Origin: Asterochloris sp. CNOR1
Taxonomy: Eukaryota; Chlorophyta; Trebouxiophyceae; Trebouxiales; Trebouxiaceae
Direction of reading: 5' to 3'
Assembly (NCBI GenBank): GCA_963969365.1
Contig: OZ017748.1
Location: 744,001-808,000, forward strand
Length of the DNA stretch: 64,000 bases
Shown here piece after piece: positions 1 through 16,681 of this stretch (positions are counted from its first letter, which is position 1; every line of letters starts with the position of its first letter). The notes under the pieces are model-generated. The model was not told the DNA's origin, made no database searches, and saw only the letters and a program-made list of their open reading frames with translations. A program made the position numbers and the translations under genes.

Positions 1-3000
1 GCAGCGAGCTCGGCTTGTAGCTTGCTAATTGTTGGTTGAGTGCTGGCCAGGCAGGCACATGCATGTGGGAGCGTGCCTGTCTGCACAACAGAGAGAGGCC
101 AGGGTGGCACTGATCTGCTGGTTGTGGGGCGCGGTTGCATGCCTTCGGACAAGGCTGCTTTGGCTCAGGCTGCTTTCAACTGGATGGTAGCACCCAATTG
201 CACAAATGTGCCCAAAAGCATATGAGTCCTCTTGGAATTTGCGCTGACCTGCTTCAGGGCTGCCGCAGCTGCCCTGTGCATCTGAACATTGGACTCCAAC
301 TCTGACACAGTGGCTTCTGCCTTATCCTTTGCCAGCCTCATGCGCGCCAGTGATAGGCGCAGGCCCTGCAGGCACACAGACAGGCGCCCGTTGAGCAGGC
401 GGCCAGGTCCAGAGATCTTCAGAGGACAGCCACCAAGCCTTTCCTGCCCAGCCGCACTAAGACCTGCGCCACCTAGCATCTGCTGTCCGCCCCGCCCTCA
501 ACTGTCAGCCACCAAGATTTCGCGGTGCATCCTGCCCTCAGCCATCAGCCATTTTCTGTCCCTGCACCTCTCTCAGCTGCTCTACAGCTGCACAGGGAGG
601 CTGCTGCCCCACAGACAGGAACGCAGAATCGACACGATGCACTCTGCGGTACCCAATGCAAGGCGCACTTTGCACTGCTTGCATGCCACACAAGGGTGGA
701 GCAGCCTGGGCAGAGCCTCACCTGCAGCTCCTGCTGGTCCTCCTGTCGCTGAGCGTCCCACTTGGCCTTTGCAGCTTTGACAGCGTCTGAGGTGCTGGCG
801 TCTGCCTGCAGCAACGTGCACAACGATGCAGCTGGGGCTGCTGCAGCATGGCATACTGCTGCAGTACGTGCTTGACAGAACTTAGCTGACAGGTGTTGCA
901 ACTGGATGCCTGATCAGAGAGCCAACAGCGGAGACCTTTGCTTCATGACGATACAGCTCATTGCAAAGCACAGAGACCAGCCTTCACCTGGCAAAGCTCG
1001 TCCTGCTTGCTGCGCAGCGTGCTTTGGCATTTCTCCAGCTGGTGCTTCGTTTCCTGCATGCGCATATCGTGCTGAAGTTAGGACGACTGCCTTCTTCAAA
1101 CGCAGTCCAGTGCTGTCACATTTGACGTGAGCATCATAATGTTGCCGGCACAACAGGAGATCAGTCCCACCTGGGCAGCAGCTTGAGCCTCCATCACCCG
1201 GTTATCTGCATCCCTGCATGATCCATGCAAGGCGCTGTAACGGTGGGGTAGTGGTCAGGACAACTACAGAGGCTGCAGAGAGGCCAGCAGAGGCAGCAAA
1301 GACGCTTGGCAGGCAAGCTGCAGGAGTGTTGCTGCCAGGATCCCACCTGAGTCTCCTGTGGGCCTCTGATAGCTGCGACTGCAGCTCAGATGTCTGCCGC
1401 TCCAAGTCCACCAGGTTCCTCTGCAGCAGGACCCATTCAAGTCTTGCTGCAGGCTGAGGGGCAGCAGTGTACTGCTGCTTTGGCCCCTGCTGAACAGCCA
1501 TACATCAGCATGTGCAGGGGGTCTGGCTGTCGTTTGACACTGCAGCCCATCTGGCTGTGGTGCAGCTCAGCAATCGCCATGCACTAGCAAGTGCAATCTG
1601 ACATGCTTTGGCGCCGTGCAGCCCAGCTGGGAGCGTAGCTGAAAAGCAGCACCTCACCTCGGCGGCCCGCTGATGGGCGTCCATGTCACCGCAGCGCCGC
1701 TCTGCAGCTGCCAACTTGGTCTCTGCATGCTGCGTTCGCCGCTCCGCCTCCTTAGCCTGCAGCTCCAGGTCGTGCAGGCGCCTGTCGGCGCTGCCACTGC
1801 CCACATCCATCTGCAGGCACACCCCAAAGATATGAAAAGTAGACTTCGGCACTTTTCTGCAGCACGTGCTTTACCGTAATCCTGGTCTGCAGAGGCTCAG
1901 TCTGGGTGGTCCATGTCCATCGCTGGGGCCCATCCAATGTGGACGGTGCTTGACTGCCCCCAGATAACATGCCAACAAGGGCTTGATGCAGCAGCTCATG
2001 CTGGCCTCAGCGTGGACAGGCTCAGAGGTCACGCAGAACCACACCTGCCCGGCATGGTGCTCTGCGTCCTGCAGACGCTCTTGCAGCTTGGCTGCACGGC
2101 TCTCCGCTCGCCTGACCTCTTCCTTTGCCCTGTCCAGCTGGCGCACGGCATCCTCATGCCTGCACTCATGCACACTATTCCAAGCTGAAGGCAACAGGCC
2201 AGCTGCAGAGGACAGTCAAGTTGCCAGTGCTGCATAGGCAGTGCTCAGCAAATGTGTGCATGCTGGCCACCAGCTGCAGGGTGCTGCAGGCACGTGGCAA
2301 GCATCCTAAAGCAAACACCCTTGCAGCTGGTGTGCTGCAGTGCCTTCCCTGGGAAGAAACAGCTCAGTGAGGCAGAGACCGTTGTGACGCAGGCACCTGG
2401 AGTCTGCCATGCTTAAACTATGCTGGCTAGCCACCAGCTGCTGTTGGGTGCTGTTCAGCTTTCCATGGCAGCTCAGCAGCTCATCAGCCAGCGCCTGCAC
2501 GCAGCAGCAACAGTCAGCTGCTGATTGAGTTGCTCTCTTCAGGGAGACAACCTTGGGTGACCCCTGGGAGCAATATAGAAACCATTCCAGCCCGCCTCTC
2601 CCTTCAAGCGTGCCAATGCTTGGATGGCATAGTTGAGTTCAAGTGACCTACCCTGTACTTCCCCTGGCACGCTGCCAGCTCGCCTGCCAGCTCTGCCACC
2701 TTGTCCTGAAGTGCATGCTGCTGCCGCACAGGGGAATGCAGACTCCTGTGCGACGATTTCCTGGGCACCTGCACAGAGGGGTTCACCTCAGCTGCTGCCG
2801 CACAGGGACCTGCAGACAGGTATGTGGCAATCTGCTGGGCACCTCCGCATGGTGGCACCGCTCAGCAAGCAGGCAGCATGAGCAAGCCTGACAGTACCTC
2901 TGCCTGTTCTGCTGCAGGCTCAGCGAGGCACGTGTTGTGCCGGCAGAGCTAAACGGTGCACGCCCCTCTCAAATCATCAGGCAGGACTTCTGCGGTGCAC

Positions 3001-5170
3001 TGGCAGGCCAGCACCTCACCAGGGCGACAGCTGTGTGCAGCTTGGCGATCTGGTGCTTCAGCTGCATGGACTCCTCCTGCCCGGCCTGAATAGCTGCACT
3101 GGCCTGTGACAGCTTGGCCTTCAGGGCTCGCACAGCGTCCTGCACCATGCCGAGGCTCGGTTTGTGTTTGGGTGGTCCCCCTCAGGGCTTGACCAAACTG
3201 ACTGCACTGCGCTGGAGTGCTGACGTAACTACTATGGTCTGCAGCAACATGGCCGGAGTCGCCTCTGCTGTCAAGGCTTGCCACAGCACCTGCTGAGTCT
3301 GGGCACATCTGCAGTGCAGCCCTGGGGCAATGCAGCCCTTGTCATGCCGATGCTGTCACCCACCTTGTACTTGCGTGCTGAGGCATCCCGAGCTGTCAGC
3401 TTCTGGTTCGTGAGTGCCAGCTTGCTCTGCAGCTCAGCCATCTGGGCCTGCCAGGCCGGCTGCCCCGAGTGCTGCTGCGCCAGAGTGACCCCCTCAGCTG
3501 CCTGTACTCTGGCGTCTGCCAGCTTGTCTGTCAAGTCCTGCAGACGCCCAAGAGTCCAGAAGTTATGCTGCTGCACAGCATGGTCAGCAACACACCATGC
3601 TCGTGGGTGACTGGTATGCAGAGGAGATCCATCTCTGAAGGTCTGCAGCGACCCTGCGGCAGGGTGCATCACGCAGTGCATGCAACAACACAAAAGCCTA
3701 GGAAGCAGGTTCTAGTGCCCCAGCTTGCTCACCTGTAAGCGCTCCTGCAGCATCTGCACCTCCTGGTCGCGTCCCATCAGCTGCCCTGTGGCAGCGCCCA
3801 GTTGCTGCCGCAGGCTGTGCAGCTGCTGCTCAGCCCTAGCTGTCCTGTCTGCAGACTGCCCACCAGCCTCAGCCAGCTGGAGACGCAGCTCTGCAAGCTC
3901 TGACGTCAAGTGAGCCACCTGCAAGGCAGCTGACGCATCAGCTCTGGGGGACGTCCCAGATGTGGACCCTCTATACTATACTGGACATGGGACCTGAAAC
4001 AATATCAGACTGATGGCTTCAGGGCCCGGCAAGCTCACGCAGCACACCAAAGGCCTGAGCTGCAATGCAGGAACCCTCAAGAGGCCTAGGCGTGATGGGA
4101 ACGCACAAGCTGCCTGCGGGCACTGGCTTGCAGACCTGCTGCTGGCGCTGGTCCAGCTGCATCTGCAGGCTGCCGAAAGCCGCTTGGGAGCCGGCATCGC
4201 CAATCTGGCCTGGCTGCCGCAGCGCTGCCCGCTGCTGCATGATTGCCTCCTCCAGCTGCGCAATGGCCCGGTCTTTTGAGCTCAGCGCTGACTCCCAGTT
4301 CTCACGAGCCTCCTGGGAGCGTTGCTGCAGGGCAGGCACAAGTCATCCAAGTCTGAACGCAGCGAAACTATGGCCAAGCACACCTAGTGCAAACAGCGCA
4401 GAATGTCACCGGGTACACATTCATGGTGCATCTATCATATGATGTCTGCTTGATGGGCTTGAGGCTCAGCGTTCAGCCCTTGCGCAGCCAAGCTGGCCTC
4501 ACCATGAGCCGCAGATGCTGCTCCCTGAGGTCAATCAGCTCAGTCTCTTTGCTGTTCAGCGTGGAGCGCAGCCAGGTCATCTGAAAACGGCAGGGGCACA
4601 CTCATCAAAGCTGCAATCGCACACGCTTAAAGGGGTGGAATGTGCTAAGCCAGAGCAAGGTAGCAATCTGCATGCCTGACAGGCTAGGACCTGCCTGGCA
4701 TCACAGGCACACAAGGCATGCTTGCATGGTCCAAACACAAAGTCGCACTTACCTCTTCCTCTGGGTCGCTTGGAAGAGTGGCCCCCTGTGTGCCCAAACC
4801 GCTTTGACTCTGGCCCTGCAGGCACAAGGAGAAGCTTGGTCAAGCTGCTGCACTATCTTTCAACAGTATGCTGTACGGCTTTTGAAGGGTGTCACACCAC
4901 CTGTGTATGGCAGCCCCACCTGGAAAGTCTGCTGTGCATGCTCTGGTGGCTGCCTGCAAGTCACACAGGGACTGTGGGTGGTAGCACTGCCAGGCAGGCT
5001 TATTGCAATTGCAAATGGGAGCAGTCCCCAGGAGAAAGCACAAACCTGGCATCGCGCTGGACTAGGCCTCCTTGAATGCCCAGCCACTGCTCTGCCTGCT
5101 CCAAAGCTGCATCGAGGTTCTGGTCAGCTGCCAGCTCATCCCCATCCAGGCTGCTCTCGGTGTCAGTCAT
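1..5170 (-). CDS. Long coiled-coil protein, C-terminus beyond left edge
   Basis: A many-exon minus-strand gene. The best start is the ATG at 5170-5168, opening MTDTESSLDGDELAADQN, an acidic head (exon 5170-5046, then GT). Later exons are nearly all heptad-rich alpha-helix, for example around 4570-4504 (MTWLRSTLNSKETELIDL), 4330-4140 (ALSSKDRAIAQLEEAIMQQR), 3924-3735 (HLTSELAELRLQLAEAGGQ), 3540-3365 (QMAELQSKLALTNQKLTARD), 2190-2050 (RQLDRAKEEVRRAESRAAKL), 1800-1660 (RRLHDLELQAKEAERRTQH) and 400-230. No catalytic or membrane segment is visible. Exons are short and separated by introns of 100-300 nt; several boundaries, including the phase from exon 1 to exon 2, were not resolved. Golgin, centrosomal or flagellar coiled-coil proteins are all possible, and the diagnostic C-terminus is missing. 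Its 5' end faces the beta-tubulin gene across about 770 bp. That it is a coiled-coil protein is well supported; its identity is not. Confidence 0.7.
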
Positions 5171-5940
5171 TTGTTTGTGAGCAGCAAAGACAGCGAGCCA
5201 GGGAGCAGGCTGCCAGGCACCTCACAGCAAGTAGATTGGCATTGTCAGAGGTTTCCTTCGAGCAGACCAAGAATGCTCACACCCACAACATTCAAACCAG
5301 CTGCCTAGCAGGGCTGCGAGACGTTATCGATGCAGCCATCCAGGCCTGCAGCCCTGAGTCTATCTCAAAACTGCGAGGTGTATTCCATTCTGTTTTATGA
5401 AAATGCAGCTTAATTTTATAAGCAGGCCTGTTGCCACTTCGATCCCTCTTAGCAGCTTAGCATCCACCGTTTTTCGAGTCAACAGCTGCCCTACCTTCTC
5501 CCTCACAGCTGTCAAAAAGGTGGGCTACCGGCACTGTGCGCGGTCAATCGCCCTGCCAGGCCCTGCAGCCAATCCAGCTGTCCTTCTCTCCACATCAGCA
5601 CAAGCATTGAAGGGAAAGCATTGCAGGAGCAGAGAATTGACAACCACTCGCACTGCACATGTCCCCTCTACATCATGCCTGTTTGCCATCTGACCGGCCC
5701 CAGGCTGTGCCAGATTGCTCTGAGGCATGCCATGAGTGATCCCCAGCAAGTCTGACAGCTACAGTGTGCAAGACATGTCTGTGGACAACTGTCACATGTC
5801 GCTGCTGAGTGAGCATGCCTGGCCTGCCTCGGCAACAACAGATGACTGCAGGGGCTGCACATGCAACATGCACACATCTGCGGAAGGCCAGGCAGCATGT
5901 CAGTCTCCCTCCCTTTCCTGCCCTGCAGTTTCTAGCAGTC
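5171..5940. promoter_or_regulatory. Shared upstream region of the coiled-coil gene and beta-tubulin
   Basis: This 770-bp interval lies between the two divergent start codons, so by position it must hold both promoters and 5' UTRs. It has no convincing coding segment. I see no clear TATA box or other known element. Confidence 0.5.
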
Positions 5941-9594
<3,654 letters not shown>

Positions 9595-9965
9595 GCTCAC
9601 CATCAACCCCTTTTCTCCTCAGCACTCTGGCCTGAACGCATGCCTGTCCTTGCATGAGAGGGAGGGCCACAGTACCCTGTGGTACCCGCACTGAAATGCT
9701 ATGGACCTACCGGTTTCATTCATGTCCCACATAGCACAGTGACCCCTGACACATGACCACAACACTTGAGTACAATTTCTGGTTTGTCTGACACACAGAG
9801 GTGCTGGTGCAGGCCCAGCTGGTGTTGCATGCTGTGGTAAGTGTGCAATGTCATCTCAGCCTTTCGCACTTCTGTAAATTCCATCTTGACCACTTAAAAG
9901 CTTTCAAGCAGGGAGGTGACTGAGAATGAATCGACAAGGAGGGAGCATGAATGTCAGACAGATGA
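9595..9965. other. Convergent intergenic region, beta-tubulin and GCP4 3' ends
   Basis: This interval holds both 3' UTRs. Apart from the TGTAA on the plus strand I see no coding potential or structure. No minus-strand TGTAA was found before the beta-tubulin stop. Confidence 0.5.
9873..9877 (+). terminator. TGTAA poly(A) signal of beta-tubulin
   Basis: A TGTAA pentamer, the usual poly(A) signal of chlorophyte nuclear genes, lies 279 nt after the beta-tubulin stop codon and 89 nt before the stop of the convergent GCP4 gene. Confidence 0.6.
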
Positions 9966-12900
9966 TTACTGAGGAGGAGCTGAAGAATGTGTGGATGGGG
10001 CCGTGCGCCTCAGCTGCTGTACTGCCTCCTTTTCAAACCACATATTGAAATTGAGTCTGAGCAGGAATTGCCGCAGGGACGGGGCGCGCTGGCTGCTCTG
10101 CAATTTGTTGCTTTGCAGCAGGGTGTACAACATGTTGACGCGCCGTTTGAAGTCAGCAGCCAGCCCAGCCACCTTGCTGGGATCAGCTGCATCTGCATCG
10201 CTGCTGCCATCATCCCTCTGCATGGTCACAAGCTGGGTCAATATCGTGAAGGTAGCAGCACAGCACCGGGCAGTCTGTTGAGCAATCCTCACCTGCACAA
10301 AGCCGCATAGCCGCTGGCACAGCAGGAAAAGCGCCTCCAGCATCTGAGTGATCTGCTTCATGTCCAGGAAGGCCTGCGCACACACACACACACAGCAACT
10401 TGTAAAGCAGCTATTGTCCCATGCTCGGTCAAGGTCGGCAGCAACAGTGCGGAGCACACTAGACCTGCAACCTCCTTGCTGCAGAGGAACTGATACCAAG
10501 ACAGATAGGCTGCGGTCCTGAGCAGCTGCAGTTGACGAGTGCCTAGGACAGCAAGACTGCGAGCTGAAGCAGTATTCAAGGCGCCATGGCGATAGTCAGG
10601 AATCGGTTGAATTTGCGTGACCTGTACAAGTCAAGTGACCTTTGCGGATGTGCAGGGCAGGTGTGCCCACCTGCATGACCAGTGCATCCATGAAAGCCTT
10701 GTGAGACCGCTCTGCCTCCTTGAAGTCCTGGGCGTTGGCCACACGCTCCATGAGGATTGCAGTCTGGGCCTCGATTACATCAACCTACATGTTTTGAGAC
10801 ATGGGCATGTCACAGAACATAAAGAGACCATCACAGGCTGAGCGTCAGTCACTAACACTTGCAAACCATCAGGCCCTAGCTCCAACAGCCACTGGCCACC
10901 TCAGCTCCTGAGAAGATGCCAACAGGCACAGCTAAAGGCAGCTCATCAAGCTGCAGATTGCTGATGATGGGCTGTTTTGACTGCACAGGCTGAGGGTCCC
11001 CAGCAGACTGATGCAGGTACCGATGGCATGCCTGCAGCAGTGTACGACAGGCATGCACACCGACAGGGACTGCCAGCGATGCAGTACACTGTCCTGCTCT
11101 TAGTGGCCTGCGGCCCATCTGCAGGTGGACCTGCCGGTTGACCACCAAGCAGGCCACACAGATGTGTGCAAGCGTCACATCTCCCGTGGAATCACAAGCA
11201 GACCAAGGCAGACAGAAAACGGGAGCCACACAGCCTCCTGTGCGGTTTCTCTCTGCGGATGGGCGCTGGTCAACATGGCAGGCTTAGTTGTGGCGCATAC
11301 CGGCAGAGGGAAGCACCCAATGTGCGCCCCACCTGCAGGTAGATCTGCAGGTTGGCCACCATGTAGGCCATGTGGTGGCGCAGATGCCACAGAGGCAGGC
11401 GTCGCTCGTGGTCAGCCAGGCCCCGCCCTCGCAGGGCCTGCCTGCGCATGACGGCCCACGTCTCGTCCAGCTCAGCTGCGATGCGCTTGAGGCGAAGCAG
11501 GTACTGGAAGAGCACGCCGTACTTGGCCATCACCTGCAGGCCAAGGTGGGGGCATCACTGCACAGAGACAGATGCTCAGCGGCCTAGCCTAACGTGTAAA
11601 GCCAGGACCTGCAAACTTGCGTGGGCCAAACTGTGGAATGGGACTGGTAGAGCATGTTGTAATTGGCTATCACCTGCAGGCAGGTCTGCTGACTACTGGC
11701 ACAGGTGCTCTGCACACTGGCTTCCTTGTAACACCCAGCAGCAGACCGACTTGTTCACTGATCTTCCGCTGGACAGGCTGGCGCTTTAGGCACTGGTACA
11801 GGCGCTGCAGAGCACAGCAAGGCACAAGCAGTCCAGCTTGCTGCCTCAGCACCTTCCAATCAGGCGTCACAAACACATTGCTCTTGAGTCCTGCAGGCCC
11901 AGCAGCCTGATCACTACTCTTTTAGTCTCAGAGCTACACCTGATGTGAGCAGCTCGTGCAGGGCCTGGCCCCAGCAGGGACGTCTTGACTCCAGCAGGGG
12001 CCAGGCTGATCCTCAAGGCGCTTCAAAGTGTAGGACAACATCACCAAAGAAGCGTGAAAACTGGACACAAGCAGCAGGTGCAGGCGCCAGTCAACCATGT
12101 GCTCTACAGCGAGACTCCCCCTGTTGTGCCCACATCAGGTGCAGCAATCCTCCTCTGCAGGCTGCTCTAGTCTGGTATCAGCAGGTGCCTCACCTGCATC
12201 CGAAATGGCAATCTTTGGATCCCAGAAAGCAGCAACCCCACCTCAGGCACGAGCAGCAGGTGCAGGGGCAGTCGCACCTTGATTGATGCAGAAAAGCTGG
12301 GCCCTGCTGTCTTTGGAGGGCTGATGTCAGCATCAAGTGCCCCATCCGCTCCTAAGTTGGCCACCCCATCCCCAAGAACTCAACCAGCTCACCTCAGGCG
12401 TCAGCAGCAGGTGCAGGGGCCAGTCCACCTTGTACTCCAGGGAGATGCCATCCCACTTGTCGTACCCTGGCACATGCAGGGGCCGCCGCTTGGCGCCCGA
12501 CACCTGCAGCCACAGCTGTGGCTTGACACGCGGCAGCGATGGGCAGGGGCTGCCTTGATGCAGCACTTGGCAAACCAAGGCAGGCAGGAGTCACCACAAG
12601 CTGGCTGAGTGCTGCTGAGTCGCTTGCAGTAATGGTCAATCCCATGTAGCACTCCCTTCTGGCCTTGGGTTCCAGACTTTCCCAATGACTGGCTGGGCAC
12701 CCCCGCCTGCTGCCGTAGCAAATCTGACCTCAGAATTCACGCCCAAGCCTGCTCACCACGGCGGCTGGCAATCGGCTGCCCTCCTGCGGCTGCCCCGCCT
12801 GGGGCACCTCAAAGCGCACGCGCACGTTGGCAAAGAACCTGTCGTGCTGGGCAGTGCTCTGCAGCGCAGCCTGCTGAAAGGGCAGAGCCAGGTCTGCCTC

Positions 12901-15900
12901 AGCTGTCGCCAGGCGTGGGGGCAGGCGCAGCATGCTGTGAGCCTGCAGGCAGGGCAAGGCAGTGGGTTACGACAACGAATCAGACAGCACATGTGGGCTT
13001 CCAGTCAGAGCACGTGGGGGCCTGCAGGCGGGGCAAGGCATTGGGCTACAACCCAGAGTCAGACACCAGTCAGAGCGTGCTGTGAGCCTGCAGGTGGGGC
13101 ACGGCAAATTTGAGAAGTGCCTCCCCCGTTGAGTGATGCCAGGCGCGGCGGTAGGCGCAGCATGTTGTGGGCCTGCAGGGCATAGCACAAAATCAACAGA
13201 CTGCACTTGACCACGCTGTAGGCCAAGGATTGTCCCTGCCGAGCAGGATCTTGTGCAATCTTGAGCCCGAAACAGTGTGCAGGTGCACCTTGGCCCTGCA
13301 AACAGTGGCAAGCAGCGCACTATGTGCGTACAACGTGGCAGAGGGACAGTTGAGTGCCGCAGCACCACACACAATGCAGATACAGCAGGCAAAGCTGCCA
13401 CGGTCTGTCATGTGGGTGGGCACCCACCTCCAGCAGGAATGCTTGGTAGAAGTCCCCCTTGGAGAGCAGGAAGTAGTCCTTGAGGGCTGCCAGGTGCAAG
13501 GGCAGCTCATCGTGCACCACCACCAGCTGCCACAGCTGACCTGCCACCTGCACATCCAGGATGCTGCTCGTCCTTGACTGAGCAAGACTTAGCGGCTGCG
13601 AAAGGCACCCTCCAGTCATGAGAGGCAGCTGCTGCAGCTCAGCACCACATGGCCAAGAAGCTTTGGGGTCAGGCTGGGCTGCACTGAGATATCTCAAAGG
13701 TACTGACGGCATGCCATTGACATGTGCGGGAGCTGTGTGCGTCCCTCTGGGTGGATGTCACTGCAAATTGATGTGCCTGATCTGTGCCATGCATGGCACC
13801 AATGTCGAAGTTCTTGCAGCAGATGGCTTCTGCACTGTCTTCAAACCCCAAGCTTTGCATCCGGTAACTTTCATGCTTGTCAGGGTATCACAATCCCGCA
13901 GGTGGCGTCCAGAAGTGGTGAATGATGGCTTGCTGCTGCAGCAGCCTCTGTGGCAGATGCAGTGCACTCCTTGGCGTCAGTAGGGGCTCTTGCCTTGTCA
14001 TGCTCCCTCACCACTGTGCAGACGGCCTCCACCACTTGCCCAGCCTTGGCTTGCAGCCCCACTAATCTGTGTGTTGAGCAGCAATGCTGGCATGCATGGG
14101 GAGGGTGTGGTGGCCCCTACCTTGTTGCGAATGGCTTCCACACCCTGCACACCCCACATTTGCAGTCCTACAATTGTGTGCTGAAAGGCTGCATGCTGAA
14201 GCAGATGGTCTCCGCAGCTGCTCCCTCATTGCTTGCCAGCTCAAGCTGCCTCCTGTAAGCATGCACCTTGCTCCTGTCACCTTTGTGCGGATGGCCTCCA
14301 CAGTTCGCTCAAATTCCATCTGATTGAACAGTTGCTGCTGCTGCAGGCGATGCAGGGCGCCAGAGAAGGCGGCAACGTCGCTCTGGGGCAGCAGGTCGTG
14401 GCGCCTGGCGGCGCCCGGCGGCTGCTGCAGCACGCGCACCGCCTTGCCGATGAACAGGATGCTCTCTGCAATGAGGACTGAGACCTGAGGCGGTAGAGCT
14501 GCCACAGAGACCTGCAAAACACAGAGCGAACACCTCATCCTCTCAGGGCTGGGATCTCATGAGAAGTGAAGCTCTGTGCGTGGAGCATGGAGGCCTGGGG
14601 CGGCAGGGACGACACATGCCAGACCTACATGGCATTGTAGGTGCTGAATCTCTCAACCTAGAGCTTGCTGCGATTGGTACAAGGACCTGGGGCAGCAGCT
14701 TACTATAGATGAGAGCAGCTGTGTAGGAAGCATATGCTCCACAACACGGCAGGGCTGTAGCTAGTTGTGCAATATAGTGTTGTCAATTCTCACGGTAGTC
14801 GCCCATTGTGACTGCAGGTTGAGCTGCCCAACAGAAGCAAGAACATGCCTGCTGCCTGAGCTGCTGCTGCTTGGTCCGCATCACCCCACCAAGAATCAGT
14901 CTCAAAGCCGATTAGAGTGTGCTGCACACAGCATGCTGCTCGGCACCAGCCAACGCACCTGAAAGCCTGAGTGCCACTCGTGGGCGCTCCTCTCTGCTGC
15001 AACTGGCGGCTCAGCGGGGCTGACTGGCGGCCCCGCCGCTGGGGCATCCTCACCACCTTGGGGCACTGGCTGCACAAAGAACTCCCCCTGGCGGTCCAGC
15101 AGAAGGCCGTGAACCATCCTGCAGGCAGAACTTGGGATGACCCCAGGAGCTGTTTCCAGTGGCACCAGTCTAGTTGCAATGGTCTGATTCCCCTACCTGC
15201 AGGCGCCCAGCAGAAAAGTGTATATTCAGCCTGTCCCTATGGCAACAAGTGTCCTTCACAACTTTTTTTGCCAGGTTCTGTGGCACATGTATTGCTCTGG
15301 GTCTTTGCTCATGTGCGTGCAGACAGGACACCTGTTGGCAGGGGCTTGATGAGGCTGCCTGATTTGGCTGAAACTGCTGCCACTGGGTGCTGGCCAGCGC
15401 TGACCTTGCGTAGATTGAACAGTGCACTCTGCAGCTTGCTGGCAAGGCTGTGACGGTTTGCATGGGAATTGCCTAGACCATGCACGGTGCGGCTCTGAGG
15501 CAGGCTGCTGCAGGGGCACCAGTGGCCTGCAGCTGTGCCTGGCAAGGCCGACAGAGGGTGGGGCATAGTCATTGCCTGCTTAGGGGCGCTTACCAGGCAG
15601 CCAGCTGCTTGAACAGCACCTGGTTGCAGTGCCAGAGCAGCCGCGTCAGGCAGGACTGGAGTTCGGGGATTCCGCAGTGAGCCTGCAGAGAGGGCCCTGC
15701 CATCAGTCAGAAGGCTGCTGTGGGCACAAGCGGATGTGTTGCAGGTGCAGGGCAGGCCTCCTTGGCATGGCAATAGCTGCTGCAAGCTCCTGCATCTGTG
15801 CTGCCCATGCCTTCAAGTCAGGTCATGCAAGAGCAGATCCACCTTGGACTGAAGCAGCTGCAGCAGGTGGCTCCCGGTCACATTGCGCTGCACGACGTCG

Positions 15901-16681
15901 TACAGCAGATGGTGCAGGGGGTTCATCAGCAGCTGCAGCACAACAGGGACAGTTGTCAGCATGGTGTGCCTCACATGTCTCACGAGCACTCTTTGCCTGT
16001 TGCAATCAGAGCGTCTGTGATGCTGACTGTGCACATCTCACAGGTGGAGTTGGTGCAGATAGCATGGAGCCTTGTAACACACACCTGAAACTCCAGCAGA
16101 GCGTGCTGCAGCATCCCCAGCGTCAGGACTGCCCTGCACAGAAGATGCTGCTGCAGCTGCAGAATGGCTGCTCTGTACACATTTAACAGCTCTGCAGGCA
16201 GGCAGAGACAAGGTCTGACAGGCTCTCGCACAGGTACGCATGCCCGCTCTGCCAGGGTGTAGATCAGGCAGTCCTAGGCAGCAGCTGACAAGCACCTGAA
16301 ATGCCTGTGGCTAGGGCACGCCTATACAGGCTGCCTGACTTCAGCCTGGCATGGTCCCTGTCCACCTCCACAAAGGATTGAAGGTGCTGGTAGTGAAAGC
16401 CCAGCTTCAAAATCCCATCAAACGCCTCCCTGCAGCCATATCGGTCATTTCAAAACTCTGCTCAAGGTACCACAACAAATCATGTTGCAGACCGCAGGCA
16501 GAGCTTTGGTGGGGACATCAGAGCAACCTCACCTCTCAGATGACGTCAGAAGATTAATGTCATTTGCCACTGCTACATTGCATGCCCAAGGGGCAGCCAT
16601 CTGTCCTCCCTCAGCCACATCCACTTTGGTAACGAAGATGTCACCTGTGTGCCCAACAAGCGACAGGAGCAGCTCATGCAT
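9966..16681 (-). CDS. TUBGCP4: Gamma-tubulin complex component 4
   Basis: GCP4 is a subunit of the gamma-tubulin ring complex, which nucleates microtubules. The start is the ATG at 16681-16679, giving MHELLLSLVGHTGDIF, which matches the plant GCP4 N-terminus (MLHELLL.LLGFTGD). Further recognisable blocks, in order on the minus strand, are the EFFVQP and WHSGFQ region (about 15100-14960), SVLIAESILFIGKAVRVL (about 14480), LAALKDYFLLSKGDFYQ (about 13500-13430), MLRLPPRLATAEADLALPF (about 12945-12880), YKVDWPLHLLLTPE (about 12440-12400), VLFQYLLRLKRIAAELDE (about 11520-11470), HHMAYMVANLQIYLQV (about 11370-11330), FLDMKQITQMLEALFLLC (about 10370-10310) and QRAPSLRQFLLRLNFN near the end. The stop TAA is at 9968-9966. 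Both GCP domains are present and no lesion was seen. Some N-terminal exon boundaries are unresolved. Three of its introns carry copies of neighbouring exon junctions, listed separately. Confidence 0.92.
11509..11690 (-). repeat. Exon-start copy in GCP4 intron
   Basis: The real exon begins CTGCAG|GTGATGGCCAAGTACG near 11533. About 140 bp upstream on the same strand (near 11675) is CTGCAG|GTGATAGCCAATTACA, a degenerate copy of the acceptor plus about 24 nt of exon. Confidence 0.8.
12050..12450 (-). repeat. Three copies of a GCP4 exon end
   Basis: The true exon (about 12450-12400) reads VDWPLHLLLTPEV up to its donor. Downstream in the intron the same reading occurs twice in degenerate form: VRLPLHLLLVPEV (about 12290-12240) and VDWRLHLLLVSS (about 12100-12055). 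The nucleotide core cagcaggtgcaggggcagt is nearly the same in each copy. Confidence 0.9.
12895..13190 (-). repeat. Degenerate tandem copies of a GCP4 acceptor and exon start
   Basis: The core gcctgcaggcggggcaaggc and variants recur at about 12941, 13020, 13086 and 13171. The outermost two are each followed on the minus strand by a stretch reading AHSMLRLPPRLA or AHNMLRLPPRLA, so both acceptor and exon start are duplicated. Only the lower-coordinate copy continues into the GCP4-like ATAEADLALPF. Confidence 0.85.

Noticed and set aside
1-5170. Assignment of the coiled-coil protein as a golgin
   Set aside because: Coiled coil alone is not diagnostic and the C-terminus, where a GRIP domain would be, lies outside the window.
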